Part shown: positions 44,221-55,720 of the stretch, piece after piece
Numbering within the stretch: position 1 is the stretch's first letter
Layout: each line of letters begins with the position of its first letter
Assembly (NCBI GenBank): GCA_029204225.1
Contig: CM055095.1
Span: forward strand, 76,836,471 to 76,900,470
DNA from: Diphasiastrum complanatum
Taxonomy: Eukaryota; Streptophyta; Lycopodiopsida; Lycopodiales; Lycopodiaceae
Direction: 5' to 3'
DNA: 64,000 bases
Made by a program: the position numbers and the translations under genes
The notes under the pieces: model-generated
The model's database searches: none
What the model was told of the DNA's origin: nothing
Seen by the model: the letters and a program-made list of their open reading frames with translations, nothing else

Positions 44221-44370
44221 AGCCACTACTTTTGCCCACAACTATTTTGGTGCCTTCGCATGAGCCATCATACACCTTGTAGCTTTCATAAGTGTACGAT
44301 TTCTTCGTTCAGCTATTCCATTGTGCTGAGGTGTGTATGATGCAGTCTTTGTATGCATAATACCTCGATC
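44220..44370 (-). mobile_element. Copia integrase fragment, inverted
   Basis: The minus-strand reading TASYTPQHNGIAERRNR with ATRCMMAHAKAP is the integrase region around the catalytic glutamate. It is inverted relative to the gag-protease piece on its left. Confidence 0.65.
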
Positions 44371-44439
44371 AATATAGTAAGCTTTGAACCCTGAAGTCTA
44401 TCCAAAGTAGTATGCCTGGTCAGTCAAACCCTGCACAGG

Positions 44440-44831
44440 TACCCTACGGACGAAAAACAATATGGTGCCCACAATGCCGGGCTATGCATCCTGTTGATGC
44501 TTGTCCTTCATATCCACCTATCCAAGCACATATAGTCCAACAATATGAAGCACAACCATCACATTCTTGACATTCCTTGACTTATCCCGAATATCCACCA
44601 GAAAGTCCAGAACCATTAGCCATACAAGATGGCTATGCTGTTATACAAGGGCCATTGCACACCAGATGTTTCATCTGTGGTGAAACTAGCCACTTCATGG
44701 TTGATTGTCCAGTCAAGACCAAGTACCATGCTGAGTGTCCCGATTGTATCAGAAAACACAATTTCAAAGATTATCCGAAACAACCAACTACGATCCTACC
44801 TGCCCATCACATCAATTATCACTCCCGATAG
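44440..44831 (+). mobile_element. Gag fragment with CCHC knuckle, probably Gypsy
   Basis: Open plus-strand frame: YPEYPPESPEPLAIQDGYAV then CFICGETSHFMVDC (CX2CX4HX4C) and a second cysteine pair in CPDCIRKHNF. The proline-rich lead and single knuckle suit Gypsy gag. No protease follows. Confidence 0.55.
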
Positions 44832-45406
44832 GATCCTCACGACAACCACACGAGCACCATAGCACCCAACCGCTCAACCTGCTGCTCACTCGAGAAGTTT
44901 CTAGCAAACTTCTACAATATCGCACAATACACCAGTTCCACTCGTTTAGAATGTTTCATTGACTCAATAGGCCTAATATTCACTGTTGATAATTTCACCA
45001 TCACTAACCAAAATTATCATATTCCCCTAGCCCCTGAATTAGCAACTAAAGCATTCAACATACCCAATGCCTCACTCCTAACTTAAGCACGTGGCCTTGC
45101 CAAATATGACATGAACAACTTCGCGTAGACATATAGAATAAAAAGCATTCTATACTCAACATGAAACCTTGCAATGAGAAGAGCATCAAAAGGAGGCACG
45201 CAACAAAAGAAAAAACATGTTTTACATCTTTATTTTGAAGTTTTGTAATTAGAGCAAACATGAGTGGAGTTTATATTTGAAAGATTTGTCCAACAAGTTA
45301 AAAATGGACAATTCTAAGGACAAAGATTTTCATTATGGTAGGCTTGATCTTGCAAGTGTGCATAAATCTGATTTTCCATCAAAGAGAAGGATGGAATAGT
45401 CAAATT
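44832..45406. other. No recognisable feature
   Basis: Short open stretches without conserved motifs lie between two retrotransposon pieces. No LTR end or repeat can be placed. Confidence 0.4.
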
Positions 45407-45970
45407 TTTGTGATTTTGTCAAAACCCTAATTTTGATTGGATCTCTAGATAGTGAGGTTGCTGGACTTCATTTGAGTGTGTTTCAATCTTAGGAAGTGGC
45501 AAAAGTCATTAGATTGAGGCTAGATCATAGGTTGATCAAGATTCCATCATTCTATGTGTTGATTTGCTTAGATAAGTGCTAGAAGAGAATTTGTGAGATA
45601 GTTTCAAATCTTGGTGATTTCTTTTGAAAGCATTTGTTGTTGTTCAAAGGAGTGCTTTGTGCATTGAAATAGGTTGAAAGAGAAGATTAGGTCATTGCTA
45701 CATGGCAACCTCAATTGGAGTCATGTTGGAAGCCAATGATAGGCTTACCTCAAGTAACCATTCATTGTGGAAAGTGAGGATGGAGTCACTTCTTGAGATG
45801 AATGATGTTTTGGATATTGTTGTAGGATTGGAGGAGATACCAGCAACACAACAAGAATAATTGAGTTATGACAAGAGGGCCAAGAAGGCTCTACACATGA
45901 TAAAGATGAATGTTACCAATGAACTTCTCAAGGAAGTTGGTAAGTGCACATCATCTTTGGAAGCTTGGAA
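45407..45970 (+). mobile_element. Second copy of the 25.2-kb element family: leader and gag start
   Basis: 45407-45970 matches the leader and gag start of the intact element (26213-26770) nearly base for base, including ttttgtgattttgtcaaaac and ATG-initiated MATSIGVMLEANDRLTSSNH. It then breaks off within ...SSLEAW. It has a stop at 45858-45860, where the intact copy is open. Confidence 0.8.
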
Positions 45971-46625
45971 CTCAATAGGAGGCCGAGTGCTATTTTGGAT
46001 GGAAGGATGTGAAAAGTACAGTACTAAGGACCATAAATGGATCTTTGAATGATCCACAAGGTAATTGTATGCTTGTTAAACAATCTATCAGAAACTAGTC
46101 ATCAGAAAACAAGATCTAGTTTAGCAGCTTGATAGGAAACAAGTAGAGACAATCAAAGCATTGATCAAATAGTCTAATCCAACTCCACACGTGTGGAAAT
46201 AAGGATGTAGTACGGCTTGTAGACAGTGTTTACAAAGTGCCAAAGCTGGGTTTCATTGGAAAAATAGAGTAATCACCATACAATGAGAGGAAACTCGAGT
46301 TTCTCCTTGAGGCTCCAAAAAGTTTCTATCTTCTCACTATGGAGAATGGGAATACATAGTAAAACACACTTCCTTTGAAAAGTTAGGTGAAAATCCAGCA
46401 TGTAATAAGGAAGTAGACTCCACTTTCTTGCCCTAATGTGAAAACCCTAGCCTAGATCCAAGAGTCATGCTTGGTAGGTACAAATCTCATCATAAATCAT
46501 GGTCTAGATCCTACAAAGTAGGAATCACTACCAAATAGACACAACCACTCCTCTTGACTCGTGGTAACCTACTTTAGGTGTGTATGTACAAGTGGCACTT
46601 TGGCCATTGAAGTAACCAACAAACA
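45971..46625. other. Unassigned insert inside the second family copy
   Basis: This stretch interrupts the family copy between gag and integrase. It has no long frame or recognisable termini. It may be a deletion/insertion scar or part of another element. Confidence 0.35.
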
Positions 46626-47180
46626 ATATTGACAAAATGTACAATATTCTACATGGCTAGATTTGCCAATGTAGGCAATTTTTCACAAAGGACACCTTTT
46701 GAGATGCTATTCAAGAGGAGGCCGAGTGTCAACTTTCTAAGAACCTTTGGATGCAAATGCTATGTCAACATTACTCTTGATGATAGGACCAAGGAGGATC
46801 TATCTTCAAGAAGAGGTATTTTTGTTGGATATAGTGAGGTGAGTAAAGCCTATAAGGTTTACATTCCTTCTACTAACATAGTGATTGTTGGTAGAGATGT
46901 CATTTTTGATGAGGGGAACATTCCAAAGGTGTCTTCAAGCATGATTGATGGAAGAGTGGATGGATCTAACATTCTTGATGTTGATGAGAAAGATCCTACT
47001 TTGGATGGCGGTGATGATGGGCCTTCATCAAGTCAAAAGCCAAGGAGAACATCAAGAGAAAGACAAGTACCTTCAAGGCTCACATATGATCAAAAGGGTA
47101 AGCAAGTAGTTTCTGGAAATTATGTTGCTTTCCTAACCTCTTTGGATGAGCCTACAAGTGTAGATCAAGCAAGGAAATAA
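46626..47180 (+). mobile_element. Copia integrase C-terminal region (second family copy)
   Basis: An open frame carries NFSQRTPFEMLFKRRPSVNF, LRTFGCKCYVNI, GIFVGYSEVSKAYKVYIPST and VIVGRDVIFDEGNIP, the standard Copia integrase end. A spacer with SRERQVPSRLTYD follows, before a TAA at 47178. Well preserved, unlike the same region in the intact element. Confidence 0.85.
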
Positions 47181-47878
47181 GAGGAGTGGATCCAAGCAAT
47201 GGATCTCGAGTATCAAGCTCTTATGAAGAGTGGAACATCTTTTGGAGGATCTTCTTGTGTAGATGGAGCTATGCAAGTGGATGGATGTTATCTTGCTGTA
47301 ATATCAAGTAATGGATTTGGAAAACAAATTTTGTTCAATTACTTTGATGATCAAGTTGAAGATCAAGAGGTTGATCTCAAAGTGCTTCAACTAGTCAAAA
47401 GGGAAGTTGGCAATTTGGAGCTAGTCAAGAGCATCAAAGGAGAGGTAATTGGCAAAGATATTATGGATCTGTTTTTGCAGCATATTGAAGACTCAAGTAA
47501 GGTCAAAGGAGCAGCAATGAAGTGTTGTTCAAGTTTACTTTACTTGTTCTATCTCATGTTTGAGCAATTTCATGTGGATGTGTGCAAATTGTCAAGATAT
47601 GGTAAAACTAGCTACATTGGTGGGCATTGTTTTGACGTTGGATTTGTACTAGCATTCTTGGCTTATTTTGCTGATGGAAATGAAGCTATTGGAGGTTCAT
47701 TGTGTCATTCGTTCATGGTCAAGTTATCAAGGTATGATGGTATCTTGAGACAAGATGGAGATGTGAGCTCATTCATGGAGTATCATGGTGGATACATGGC
47801 AACAAAGGACAAAGAAGGAGGAGACATGCAAGAAAAAGTTGATCACTCACATTTATTGTTTGTTTGTTGTATTTTTTC
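47181..47878 (+). mobile_element. RT start joined to the family's 3' module
   Basis: After the stop the frame continues EEWIQAMDLEYQALMKSGT, the first residues of Copia RT. It then passes straight to the 3' module (SCVDGAMQVDG, NLELVKSIKGEVIGKDIMD, KCCSSLLYLFYLMFE, NEAIGGSLCHSFM), matching residues ~845-1060 of the intact element's frame. The RT body is missing. The module ends at a junction with minus-strand CACTA-like sequence at 47878. Confidence 0.8.
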
Positions 47879-48473
47879 AAAGAGCGGCCCTACATTGTTG
47901 TTCATACTTTTGGGGATTGTTTTGCAACAATTCCCCTTTCACCTTCCTCCAATCCCTTTTGGAGCACCATCCAGGCTTTGTGGGATTCTTGGGATTCCTC
48001 ACGACTTTTCTCATCAATTGTCTTTTGTTTTGAATCCAAAGGCACATTGTATTCAAGGCCCAAGTCCTACTAAAAGCATTGGATTGAGGGAATTCAAAAT
48101 ACAAAGTCGTCATTATTTTATTGTTGTCTTCAAGCGATTGGGAGGACCAATCGATCATGTAATCTTTACCAAAATATAAAGCAACTAAATCACACAAACG
48201 GGCATGAACTACATTGCCATACATATTTTTTATAACTCCACGTGGATTAAGATCATAATACACACTACACAATTCTTGGGAAGGGGCATCTTCGGAAGCT
48301 CTTCTCTCGGATGATTCACCCGAAGAAGATAACACAAGATTTTTTATTCTATCTCTTTGTTGAGGAGATAGATTCTCAAAGCACTCTTGATTATATTCTT
48401 CGGGCTCCTCACGAGCTCTTCTCCTAGATGGTCTCCCACTTGACCTTTCACTTGACCTACCACTTGAAGACAT
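47877..48473 (-). pseudogene. CACTA-type accessory transposase ORF (Transposase_24-like), truncated
   Basis: 198 open codons from ATG at 48473. A Ser/Arg-rich N-terminus (SSERSSGRPSRRRAREE) is followed by DLNPRGVIKNMYGNVVHARL, a basic stretch, and KRDWRKVKGELLQNNPQKY, which fits the DW....G...F...S.K.. pattern of plant CACTA ORF1 proteins. The C-terminal half is cut by the retrotransposon junction at 47878. Upstream (48474-48770) is purine-rich leader, then a cluster of dyad repeats at 48808-48882, as expected for a subterminal region. The family name is my inference. Confidence 0.45.
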
Positions 48474-48807
48474 TGTATCAAAGAAAAACTTTAGAAGTTA
48501 GAAAGTAGTGGAGAATGGGAGTGAAAGAGTATTGAAGACTTCTAGATTAGAAGAGTAAGCAATGAATAGAAAGCAATAGATTAATAGTAAGCAAGAACAA
48601 AGAAGATCAATGGAGCAAGCAAAAGCAAGAGCAAGATCACTAGCAATGAAGAGCAACCAAAAGCAAGCAAGCAAGATCTATAGAGCTTAGAAGAGCAATA
48701 GCAAGTAAGGGCACTAAACACTAGATTAGAAAACCTATAAAACTTGAAAGCAAAAGAAGAGGAGCAAGAATGCTTGTGGAAATGCCATTTTATTGGCATT
48801 CAAGTTT

Positions 48808-48882
48808 CGCGTGGATTATCCACGCAGAAGTTATCCACGCGTGGATAATCCACGCGATATCCATGCGTGGATGTTTCACGTG
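48808..48882. repeat. Dyad cluster 1 (GCGTGGAT / ATCCACGC)
   Basis: Seven half sites in 75 bases, several paired as GCGTGGAT-T/A-ATCCACGC. The cluster ends catgcgtggatgtttcacgtg. It lies about 340 bases upstream of the CACTA-like ORF, so a subterminal transposase-binding array is plausible. Confidence 0.8.
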
Positions 48883-50140
48883 TTTTTTTTTCCTCTCTTG
48901 GCACGTGAGAGGGTCTCCCACATGGGCTTGCATGCTTCAAATGTCATTCAATATTCTCATAATCTTTTCTAGATTTTATGAGAATATTTTATTGTAGGAT
49001 TTTACATAAAATATATTTTTTTATATGATGGAATTAGAAAAATCAATTCAAAGATCATTATGGTAGTATTTAATTGTTAAAACTAGTTTTATATTGTTAT
49101 AGAATTTATTTTTCTTGAGATTTGACATACAAGACAAAATCATGAGATAAGAAATAGTACATATTATTATTAAACAAGTAATTTGACAAGTTTTTTAAGA
49201 TTTTATGACATAATATTATGTCAAATCGGTGATGTCATAAAACATTTAGTTTATTAATAATCTAGGTGTCATAGATTTGATATAATTTGATGACATAATT
49301 ACATGGTCAAATAATTTTTTTTTGCTTTTGTCATGTGGCCTCTTAAATGGTTGCATGGGGTCATTTAGACTCATGATCAAAAGCATTTATGTTATATTGA
49401 GGACCTTAGTGATATGTGACCTATATGATAAATCTTTTTAATTGTTGGTGTGTGACCTATATAACCTTATATGAAATCATAGTAATTAGTTGAAATATCA
49501 TTTAGCATTGTAATAAAGATGTTGATCAATGGTGTGTAATCTAGTATATGATTTCTTGCATACAAAGAAACCATAGATAGAAAGGGCGAATGCATATTGC
49601 TCGTCATGAGATACCATGGCACAGTAGGCCAATCCAAAGAGATTTACCTTGAGATCATCACTCATCTTAGACAAGAGTTTAAACTGAGAGCTTCGAACAT
49701 GGACTGCCATGTGGTCTTTAAACTAGTTGAGATAGGCCTGCACGCACTATCTACTGATGTCTAACATTTGTCAGTATGAACCTCATTTTGATTGCTCGTC
49801 ATGTGTTGCCCCACCCAAGCAATTTTCTTGATAGCAATGTGACTAGAATATTAGATTTACATTAAGCATAAGTAGAATATACATGGATTAGATGTTGGCA
49901 TGTCTTTAACAAATTTTATTATATTTATTCAGAACATACGATCTCATAATGATTACTTATGATGTAGTATAGAGTAGTTGGCTACAGTGTGTATATGTCA
50001 TCGACGATGTCATCATCATCAGATAGCGTTCATCTCATGATCGCAACAGCAGGTATATAGTGTTACTGATATTGACATCAATTGCACTTTATTTGTTATT
50101 TGAATATGAGTGTATAATTTTTCTTGCAAATTTATTCTTA
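48883..50140. other. AT-rich stretch, no gene
   Basis: Very AT-rich with no coding frame. Repeated catatgac/gatgacataat-type phrases (49195-49310) suggest an old non-coding repeat. No ends recognisable. Confidence 0.45.
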
Positions 50141-50149
50141 CAATGACAT

Positions 50150-50716
50150 TTGATTGGAATTATGAATTATAGGGAAATTATTGTACCTCCATGTGATTTA
50201 GAGAAAGAGAAAAGAATTGAGCTCTATCACAGAAAAAAGGAGAAATCAAGACTAAAGTACAATGAACAACTATTGACTGGTTCATCTTCAAGCTCTTCCA
50301 TCAGTCGACGGAGACCGCCTATTGATCCATCACATGTATGTATATTGATTTATGTCATAATTTTTTTATTTGTAATAGTGATGTAATCTGATTTGCTCTT
50401 TCAATATAGTATATTGCTCTTTGGAAAGCCAAGACACCACTCCATCACAAATGAAGGTTGAAAATGCACTAAATGTACAAAGACTATTTTGTCAATTTTT
50501 GTCACATGTTAAAATTTGTCAATTTTCACTTGAATGACACTGAAAGAATTTGTGCAATTTGCAATTGGACTATTGGACTAGTTTCAACCAAAATATGATG
50601 AGAGGATACCACATGCACACAATGCAAAGGCCTTAGGATTCGGACAAGGAGGATTGTCAACGATCATATTTGGGCCAATGGAGTGCACACATAGAATCCA
50701 AGAGTACGAGAGGTAA
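50150..50716 (+). pseudogene. Exon-like fragments, possibly a CACTA ORF1
   Basis: 50150-50338 is open and charged (KEKRIELYHRKKEKSRLKYN, then a serine run and SRRRPPIDPSH) and stops at a good donor gtatgt. 50583-50711 is open (FQPKYDERIPHAHNAKALGF then GQGGLSTIIFGP) and ends gagag|gtaaac. A middle piece, YIALWKAKTPLHHK, follows the acceptor tttcaatatag. The GFGQGGLSTIIFG and IALWKAKT phrases recall plant CACTA ORF1 proteins. Weak but spliced-looking. Confidence 0.35.
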
Positions 50717-50824
50717 ACTCTTTAAAGTATTTTTCGGAAATGCTTTAATCCTTTACCCTTATGACACTTCAAGTATAGTTTGGCCAATAAATATTGAGCG
50801 ATAGGATGAGTGCCACGATACTTT

Positions 50825-50981
50825 GAAGTTAATCTCTCACTTGCTTTTAAAAGAAAAAATCCAAATAGAATATTTAGATGAAGTTAATCTCTCACTTGCT
50901 TCTAAAAGGAAAAATCCAAATAGAATGATTAGATGAAGTTAATTTCTCACTTGCTTCTAAAAGGAAAAATCCAAATAGAAT
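50825..50981. repeat. Three tandem copies of a 55-bp unit
   Basis: Units at 50825, 50880 and 50935 (gaagttaatctctcacttgc...aatccaaatagaat), the last shortened by 8 bases. Few differences. Confidence 0.95.
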
Positions 50982-51033
50982 GAAGTTAATCTTGATTTCC
51001 ATATTCAATCACCCATAATAGACTCATTCACGT

Positions 51034-51143
<110 letters not shown>

Positions 51144-51447
51144 ATGAAAGAGTTAAAGGTAACCAACACTCCCAACTCTAGGAAGGTGTGACGTGGTTCA
51201 AATGTTTTTTGTTGGAAGATGAGTTCCACAAAAAAGCCCAAACGCCGTAGGGAGGGAGCATGTGGTGACATTCTGGAGTAGAATATAATCGTGTGGTTCG
51301 GGAGTTTTGATTAGCACTCTATAATGTTCTCTCTGTTTTTCTCTTCACGTGTGTTTAGGGTGGGTGTGTGTGTGCGTGCGTGTGTTTGTGTGTGTGTTTC
51401 ATGCTACTGGTTTACGGTTTGTGTTATATATTAATTTATGTTTCATG

Positions 51448-51573
<126 letters not shown>

Positions 51574-51751
51574 TGATACATCTAACATTTTCAACTTTTG
51601 CAGAAGAAGGACCATAAGTGGCTGCCCTCATCAAAAATCCCAATCATCTAGGAACACCATGATATAATTCACTTTAGAAAAATATTTATTTAACTGATTC
51701 CATTTCATTATGAACATGCAAAAAAAAAAAAATCTCATCATAATATAATTC

Positions 51752-51755
<4 letters not shown>

Positions 51756-51807
<52 letters not shown>
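51756..51807. repeat. (TA)n microsatellite between direct repeats
   Basis: About 52 bases of TA, lying between two copies of a ~75-bp phrase (taattcactttagaaa...atgaaaaaaaaa at 51665-51733 and 51818-51886). Confidence 0.9.
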
Positions 51808-51808
<1 letters not shown>

Positions 51809-51885
51809 CCTAATCATAATATAATTCACTTTAGAAATATATTTATTTAGCTAATTTCATGTCATTATCAACATGAAAAAAAAAA

Positions 51886-52265
51886 TGCGTGGATAATCCA
51901 CGCAAAAGATATCCACACGTGGATATCTTTAACTTTTGGTCTTGTTCGGTGAACAAACTGAAATTTGCGTGGATAATCCACATGTGGATTATCCACGCGT
52001 GGATTATCCATGCCAAAACTGCTTCCCGGCACCGCCAACCTTCCCTCCCAAACAATTGCCAGAATTTTCAAAATTCAATTTTGCGCGGATTATCCACGCG
52101 TGGATAATCAATGCGCATAAATTTTTCGGCGCCGTGTCAAAAAAACACCGATAGACTGGCTGGAGGCGTGTTCAAAATTTTTTTGGCATGGATAATCCAC
52201 GCGTGGATGTTTCACGCAAACAAAATTTCGGAAAATAGACTAAGTGTCGGGTCTCACGTGGATAC
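51886..52265. repeat. Dyad cluster 2 (GCGTGGAT / ATCCACGC)
   Basis: About 18 half sites in 380 bases, many paired head to head (51887, 51967, 51980, 51998, 52084, 52196). Some have one substitution (atgtggat, gcgcggat). The phrase gcgtggatgtttcacg is shared with cluster 1. This is the pattern expected of a transposon's subterminal binding sites. Confidence 0.85.
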
Positions 52266-52289
52266 TCTGCATGGATAAACACAGAGTTT

Positions 52290-53413
52290 TTTAGTTGTGG
52301 TTCCATCAGATTGGCAAGAGGAGCGGGGTGCTTTGGTGGGGCAGGTAAGGCTAAACGTTTCGGGTATCCAAGAGCAGATTGTCGAGGTCTAGTTGTTGGA
52401 TTTCCTCCATATTGTGATTCTCAATATCTCATTTGGCCATACCGTTGCTGAATTATCTGAGGGTTGAAGTTGCAAAAGGTAGTCTCATGATCAGGTGAAT
52501 TGCACAAATGGCATACACTGATTTCCATTCATTTTTTCAATTGAGGACACTCATTCACTATGTAATTTTTTGTGCAAATAGAGCACCAGACATTCTCCCT
52601 GGTAGGAAAAGACTTTGCAAACTTTTCAGGTTTCTTGTTCGCTTTTCCGTGGAATTCTTCCAATGCTTTGATCTTCTCATCAACTTGCGACTACAACTTT
52701 TCCATCTGTTTCTGCTGGTTCTTCCCAAGTTTCTTAAATTCATTGAGCATCTGCAGTAGCCTTGGCATTCGTTGATGCAATAGTGGTGGATGTCGTAGTA
52801 GTCTACCTTGCTGTATAAGGCAACATACTGATATTCGGCTCATCATCTGAATCTTCATCCTACTCCCGAATTGCATCGTCCATAGCATTTTGCAAGAGTG
52901 CATACTCATTATGGCGTTTCAGCTCACGTCTGATCCGTTTAGGTAGACTTGAAAAAAATTACATAATCATGGCATTTTCGTTAATCAGCTCAAGTTCGCA
53001 CTCAGATATGAGACGTTTCACCCGTTCAATGTAATCTCGAACCATTTCTTGCTTTCCCATTTTAATTTTACTTAAAAGTAGGAAAGGGTCTTCCATAAAC
53101 TTTCGCGATTTGAACCGTGTGATAAGGGCTCGTTTAACAACCTCCCAATCTGTATGTTCAGTTTCATCTTGATTATAGTACCAATCTTATGCTGCACCTG
53201 TTAAGGCCATAGAAAACAACTTAAGTTTATCTTGAGGATAAATCTCGCCATAAACTTCACAGGATTCAGCATAGATTTGAAGAAATCTAACTAGATCTAT
53301 TAATCCATTATATTTGGGTAGATCCAAATGAGGTGCTCTTCTAACAATAATTGGATTGATTTCCTGAGGAGCACCTCCAGGAGCAGCTCCAGGGGTAGCC
53401 ATCTTTATATACT
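52290..53413 (-). mobile_element. Gypsy gag (Retrotrans_gag) with zinc knuckles
   Basis: From ATG at 53401 (MATPGAAPGGAPQEINPIIV) the minus strand reads LDLPKYNGLIDLVRFLQIYA, then after a stop DWYYNQDETEHTDWEVVKRA, LITRFKSRKFMEDPF and MVRDYIERVKRLISECELEL. Two cysteine motifs follow near 52600-52510 (CSICTKNYIVNEC and CHLCNSPDHETTFC). Several stops. The order and spacing are those of Ty3-type gag. Confidence 0.75.
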
Positions 53414-53639
53414 TAGACCAAGCGAACAATGAGATTGGATCTAGATTTTTCAATTAAACACTATCTCAGATAAGATTTGCTAGATATATTCCACTTTCCA
53501 AAAATCTGATTTCTATATCGTGAAAAAGATTTCGATATTCAATCAATCGATACTTCTCAAAAATGAAAAATTTCTTAGAATCCAAATCAGAATATTTCAT
53601 GGTAAGTGCTTGCACACATACTGGGAACCAAAAGTAAAA
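53414..53639. other. Leader-like sequence, no gene
   Basis: AT-rich, between the minus-strand gag start and the left arm of the inverted repeat. It is probably the 5' leader of that gag; no primer site seen. Confidence 0.35.
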
Positions 53640-54330
53640 CTCCCACATGCTATTTTTAAATTTCTCAGTATTTTTCCAAGTGTGTAGTACCTATGCGAGT
53701 TTACCCTATTTGAGAAATGGATTCTATGTGCCTTTAAGAGCCTTTTTTTTTTTTTTTTTTCATAATTAGAATTCACACGCCTGTCTAGATTGTATATCAA
53801 AACTCACACATAGTGAAACAAATCTGTTTGTAGGCTGAGACCACAAAAATTTGAGAGAAATTTATGTCTGAATCACAAGGACTTTTGATTTTCTACTAAA
53901 ATATTGAGGTTCAGATTTCGCACACTATGTCTTTGACTGAGTCAATTCTAGTTTGAGCCTTCAGAAGCCTGTGCGAGTTTTTTTTGTGTTGTGTGAGCCA
54001 AGAAATTCCAGAGACATTGCAGGTTTTACCGTATCTAGTTTGTTGACCACCTCCCATGTGCGTCCATTGCAATATATATCACTCTCTCCCTCTCAATTCC
54101 CTACCATATTATTGTAATCTTTATAGTGATATCATCCTGGCGAGACGATTGATTATTGGTGACATGAGCAAGGAACATGAAGGTGCCTTTGCTTCGTGAA
54201 TTGAATGGCAAATCCCTAGGATTGATGCACCAAAATACGACAGAGGGTCTGACCCTGTCAGATTTCTCCAGGATTTTGAGAATGCCTGCAAATTCTATGG
54301 TGATACCTCTAAGAATGAAAAACTACACCC
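53640..54330 (+). repeat. Left arm of a ~690-bp inverted repeat (Gypsy leader and gag start)
   Basis: Reverse-complement similarity to 55045-55720 along the whole arm, for example catgcta..tttctcagta, ctgaatcacaaggac, gttgaccacctcccatgtg, gatgcaccaaaatacgac. Moderate divergence. The outer part carries repeated gtgcgagtt phrases; the inner part encodes the start of gag. Confidence 0.8.
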
Positions 54331-54733
54331 ATTTCCTACGATCTTACTTGGGGATGCTAAGGAATGGTACCTTAATCTTGAAGAATCCGATATAGTTTTC
54401 TAGGAAACCCTTATAGCAGCCCTCACCAAACGATTCAAACCTTCTAAATTGACCCAAATCCCTTTCATTCAACTCTCTCATATAAAGATGAGAAGTAATG
54501 AATCCGTGTGCACCTACATTGAGCGCTTTAAGCATCTCAAGGTCGAATGCGTTGATGAGAAGATCACGGAAAAAATGGCTATCAAGCTCTTTTTGGTAGG
54601 ATTACCTAAATCTATCAGAAGAGAACTTAAATCAACTGACTCGTATGACCAACTGAAAGAAGTAATGGATAATGCCATCAGAGAGGAAGACGAAGGACTT
54701 GATGATGAGTATGATCATCGTGATCACACATAG
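54170..54733 (+). mobile_element. Gypsy gag, plus strand
   Basis: Plus-strand frames read DPVRFLQDFENACKFYGDTS, LLGDAKEWYLNLEESDIVF, and then openly (54449-54733) IPFIQLSHIKMRSNESVCTY, IERFKHLKVECVDEKITEKM and AIREEDEGLDDEYDHRDHT. Retrotrans_gag type with one frameshift and stops. It faces the minus-strand gag start at 55045-55200. Confidence 0.75.
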
Positions 54734-55044
54734 AGCACACCTCTAGTTCTAATTCCAATGAGTTGATACACCATATGGACAATTGGCAAAAAACTTCGCA
54801 AGCCCAAATGGATAAGCTTACAGTTGACTTCCAAAAGATGCTTAAAGATATGGCAGAAAAGACCTATCCTTCTCGGAAAAATGTGTGGTGCTCTATCGAT
54901 TCCCAAAACCGTACTGCCAACAAGTGAAGGTTTAGGTCGATTTGGGCATATGATTTTGGAAAACCACATGTGAAGACATATTTTCTGCAAGCTGCAAGAC
55001 GATGTATAGGCCATATCAACACCCTAGTCCACCATATAATTATT

Positions 55045-55720
55045 AGGCATTTTCAGAAGTATCACCATAGAATTTGCAGGCATTTTCAAAATCTTGGAGG
55101 AATCCAATTGGGTCGGATCCTCCATCGTATTTTGGTGCATCGATCCTAGGGATTCGTCGTTCAATTTGTGGAGGGACACCTTCAAGTTCCTTACTCATGT
55201 CGCCTATTATCAATCATCTCGCTAGGGTGATATCACTATAAATTTACAGTAATAAAATAGGAATTCGACGACAAAGAGTGATGTTGCGACGGGTGCACAT
55301 AGAAGGTGGTCAACAACTAGATAGGATAAAACTGGTAACTTCTTTGGAAATTCTTGGTTCACAACACACAACCAAAACTCGCACAAACTTCAAAGGTCTC
55401 AGAAAATAGTTGACTCAGTCAAGGATACAGAGTGCGAGTTCTAAACCCCAATATTTTAATAAAAATTCAAGGTCCTTGTGGTTCAGACAAAAACTTTTTC
55501 AAATTTTTTTCTGATTTCAAACCTCAAACAGAGTTGTCTCACTATAGGCGAGCTCTTAAGGTAGTGTGCAAGTTTTGTAGAGCTATGCAAATAGCTGTGC
55601 GACTTCTATTTATGGCAAGAATCACTTAAAGTCACTCATAATCACTTTTTCTTATCAGGTAAATTCACACAGAGCATAGATGAGTTGAAAATTTACTGAG
55701 AAAACTAAAATTAGCATGGG
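55045..55720 (-). repeat. Right arm of the inverted repeat with minus-strand gag start
   Basis: The minus strand begins MSKELEGVPPQIERRIPRID at 55200, then APKYDGGSDPIGFLQDFENA to a stop near 55045, the same gag N-terminus as at 54190-54320. Outside it the leader mirrors the left arm. Confidence 0.8.

Noticed and set aside
51886-52265. TTATCCACG words resemble bacterial DnaA boxes, suggesting a replication origin or bacterial insert
   Set aside because: The surroundings are plant transposon sequence, no bacterial genes are near, and the words occur as halves of a longer eukaryotic-style dyad array.
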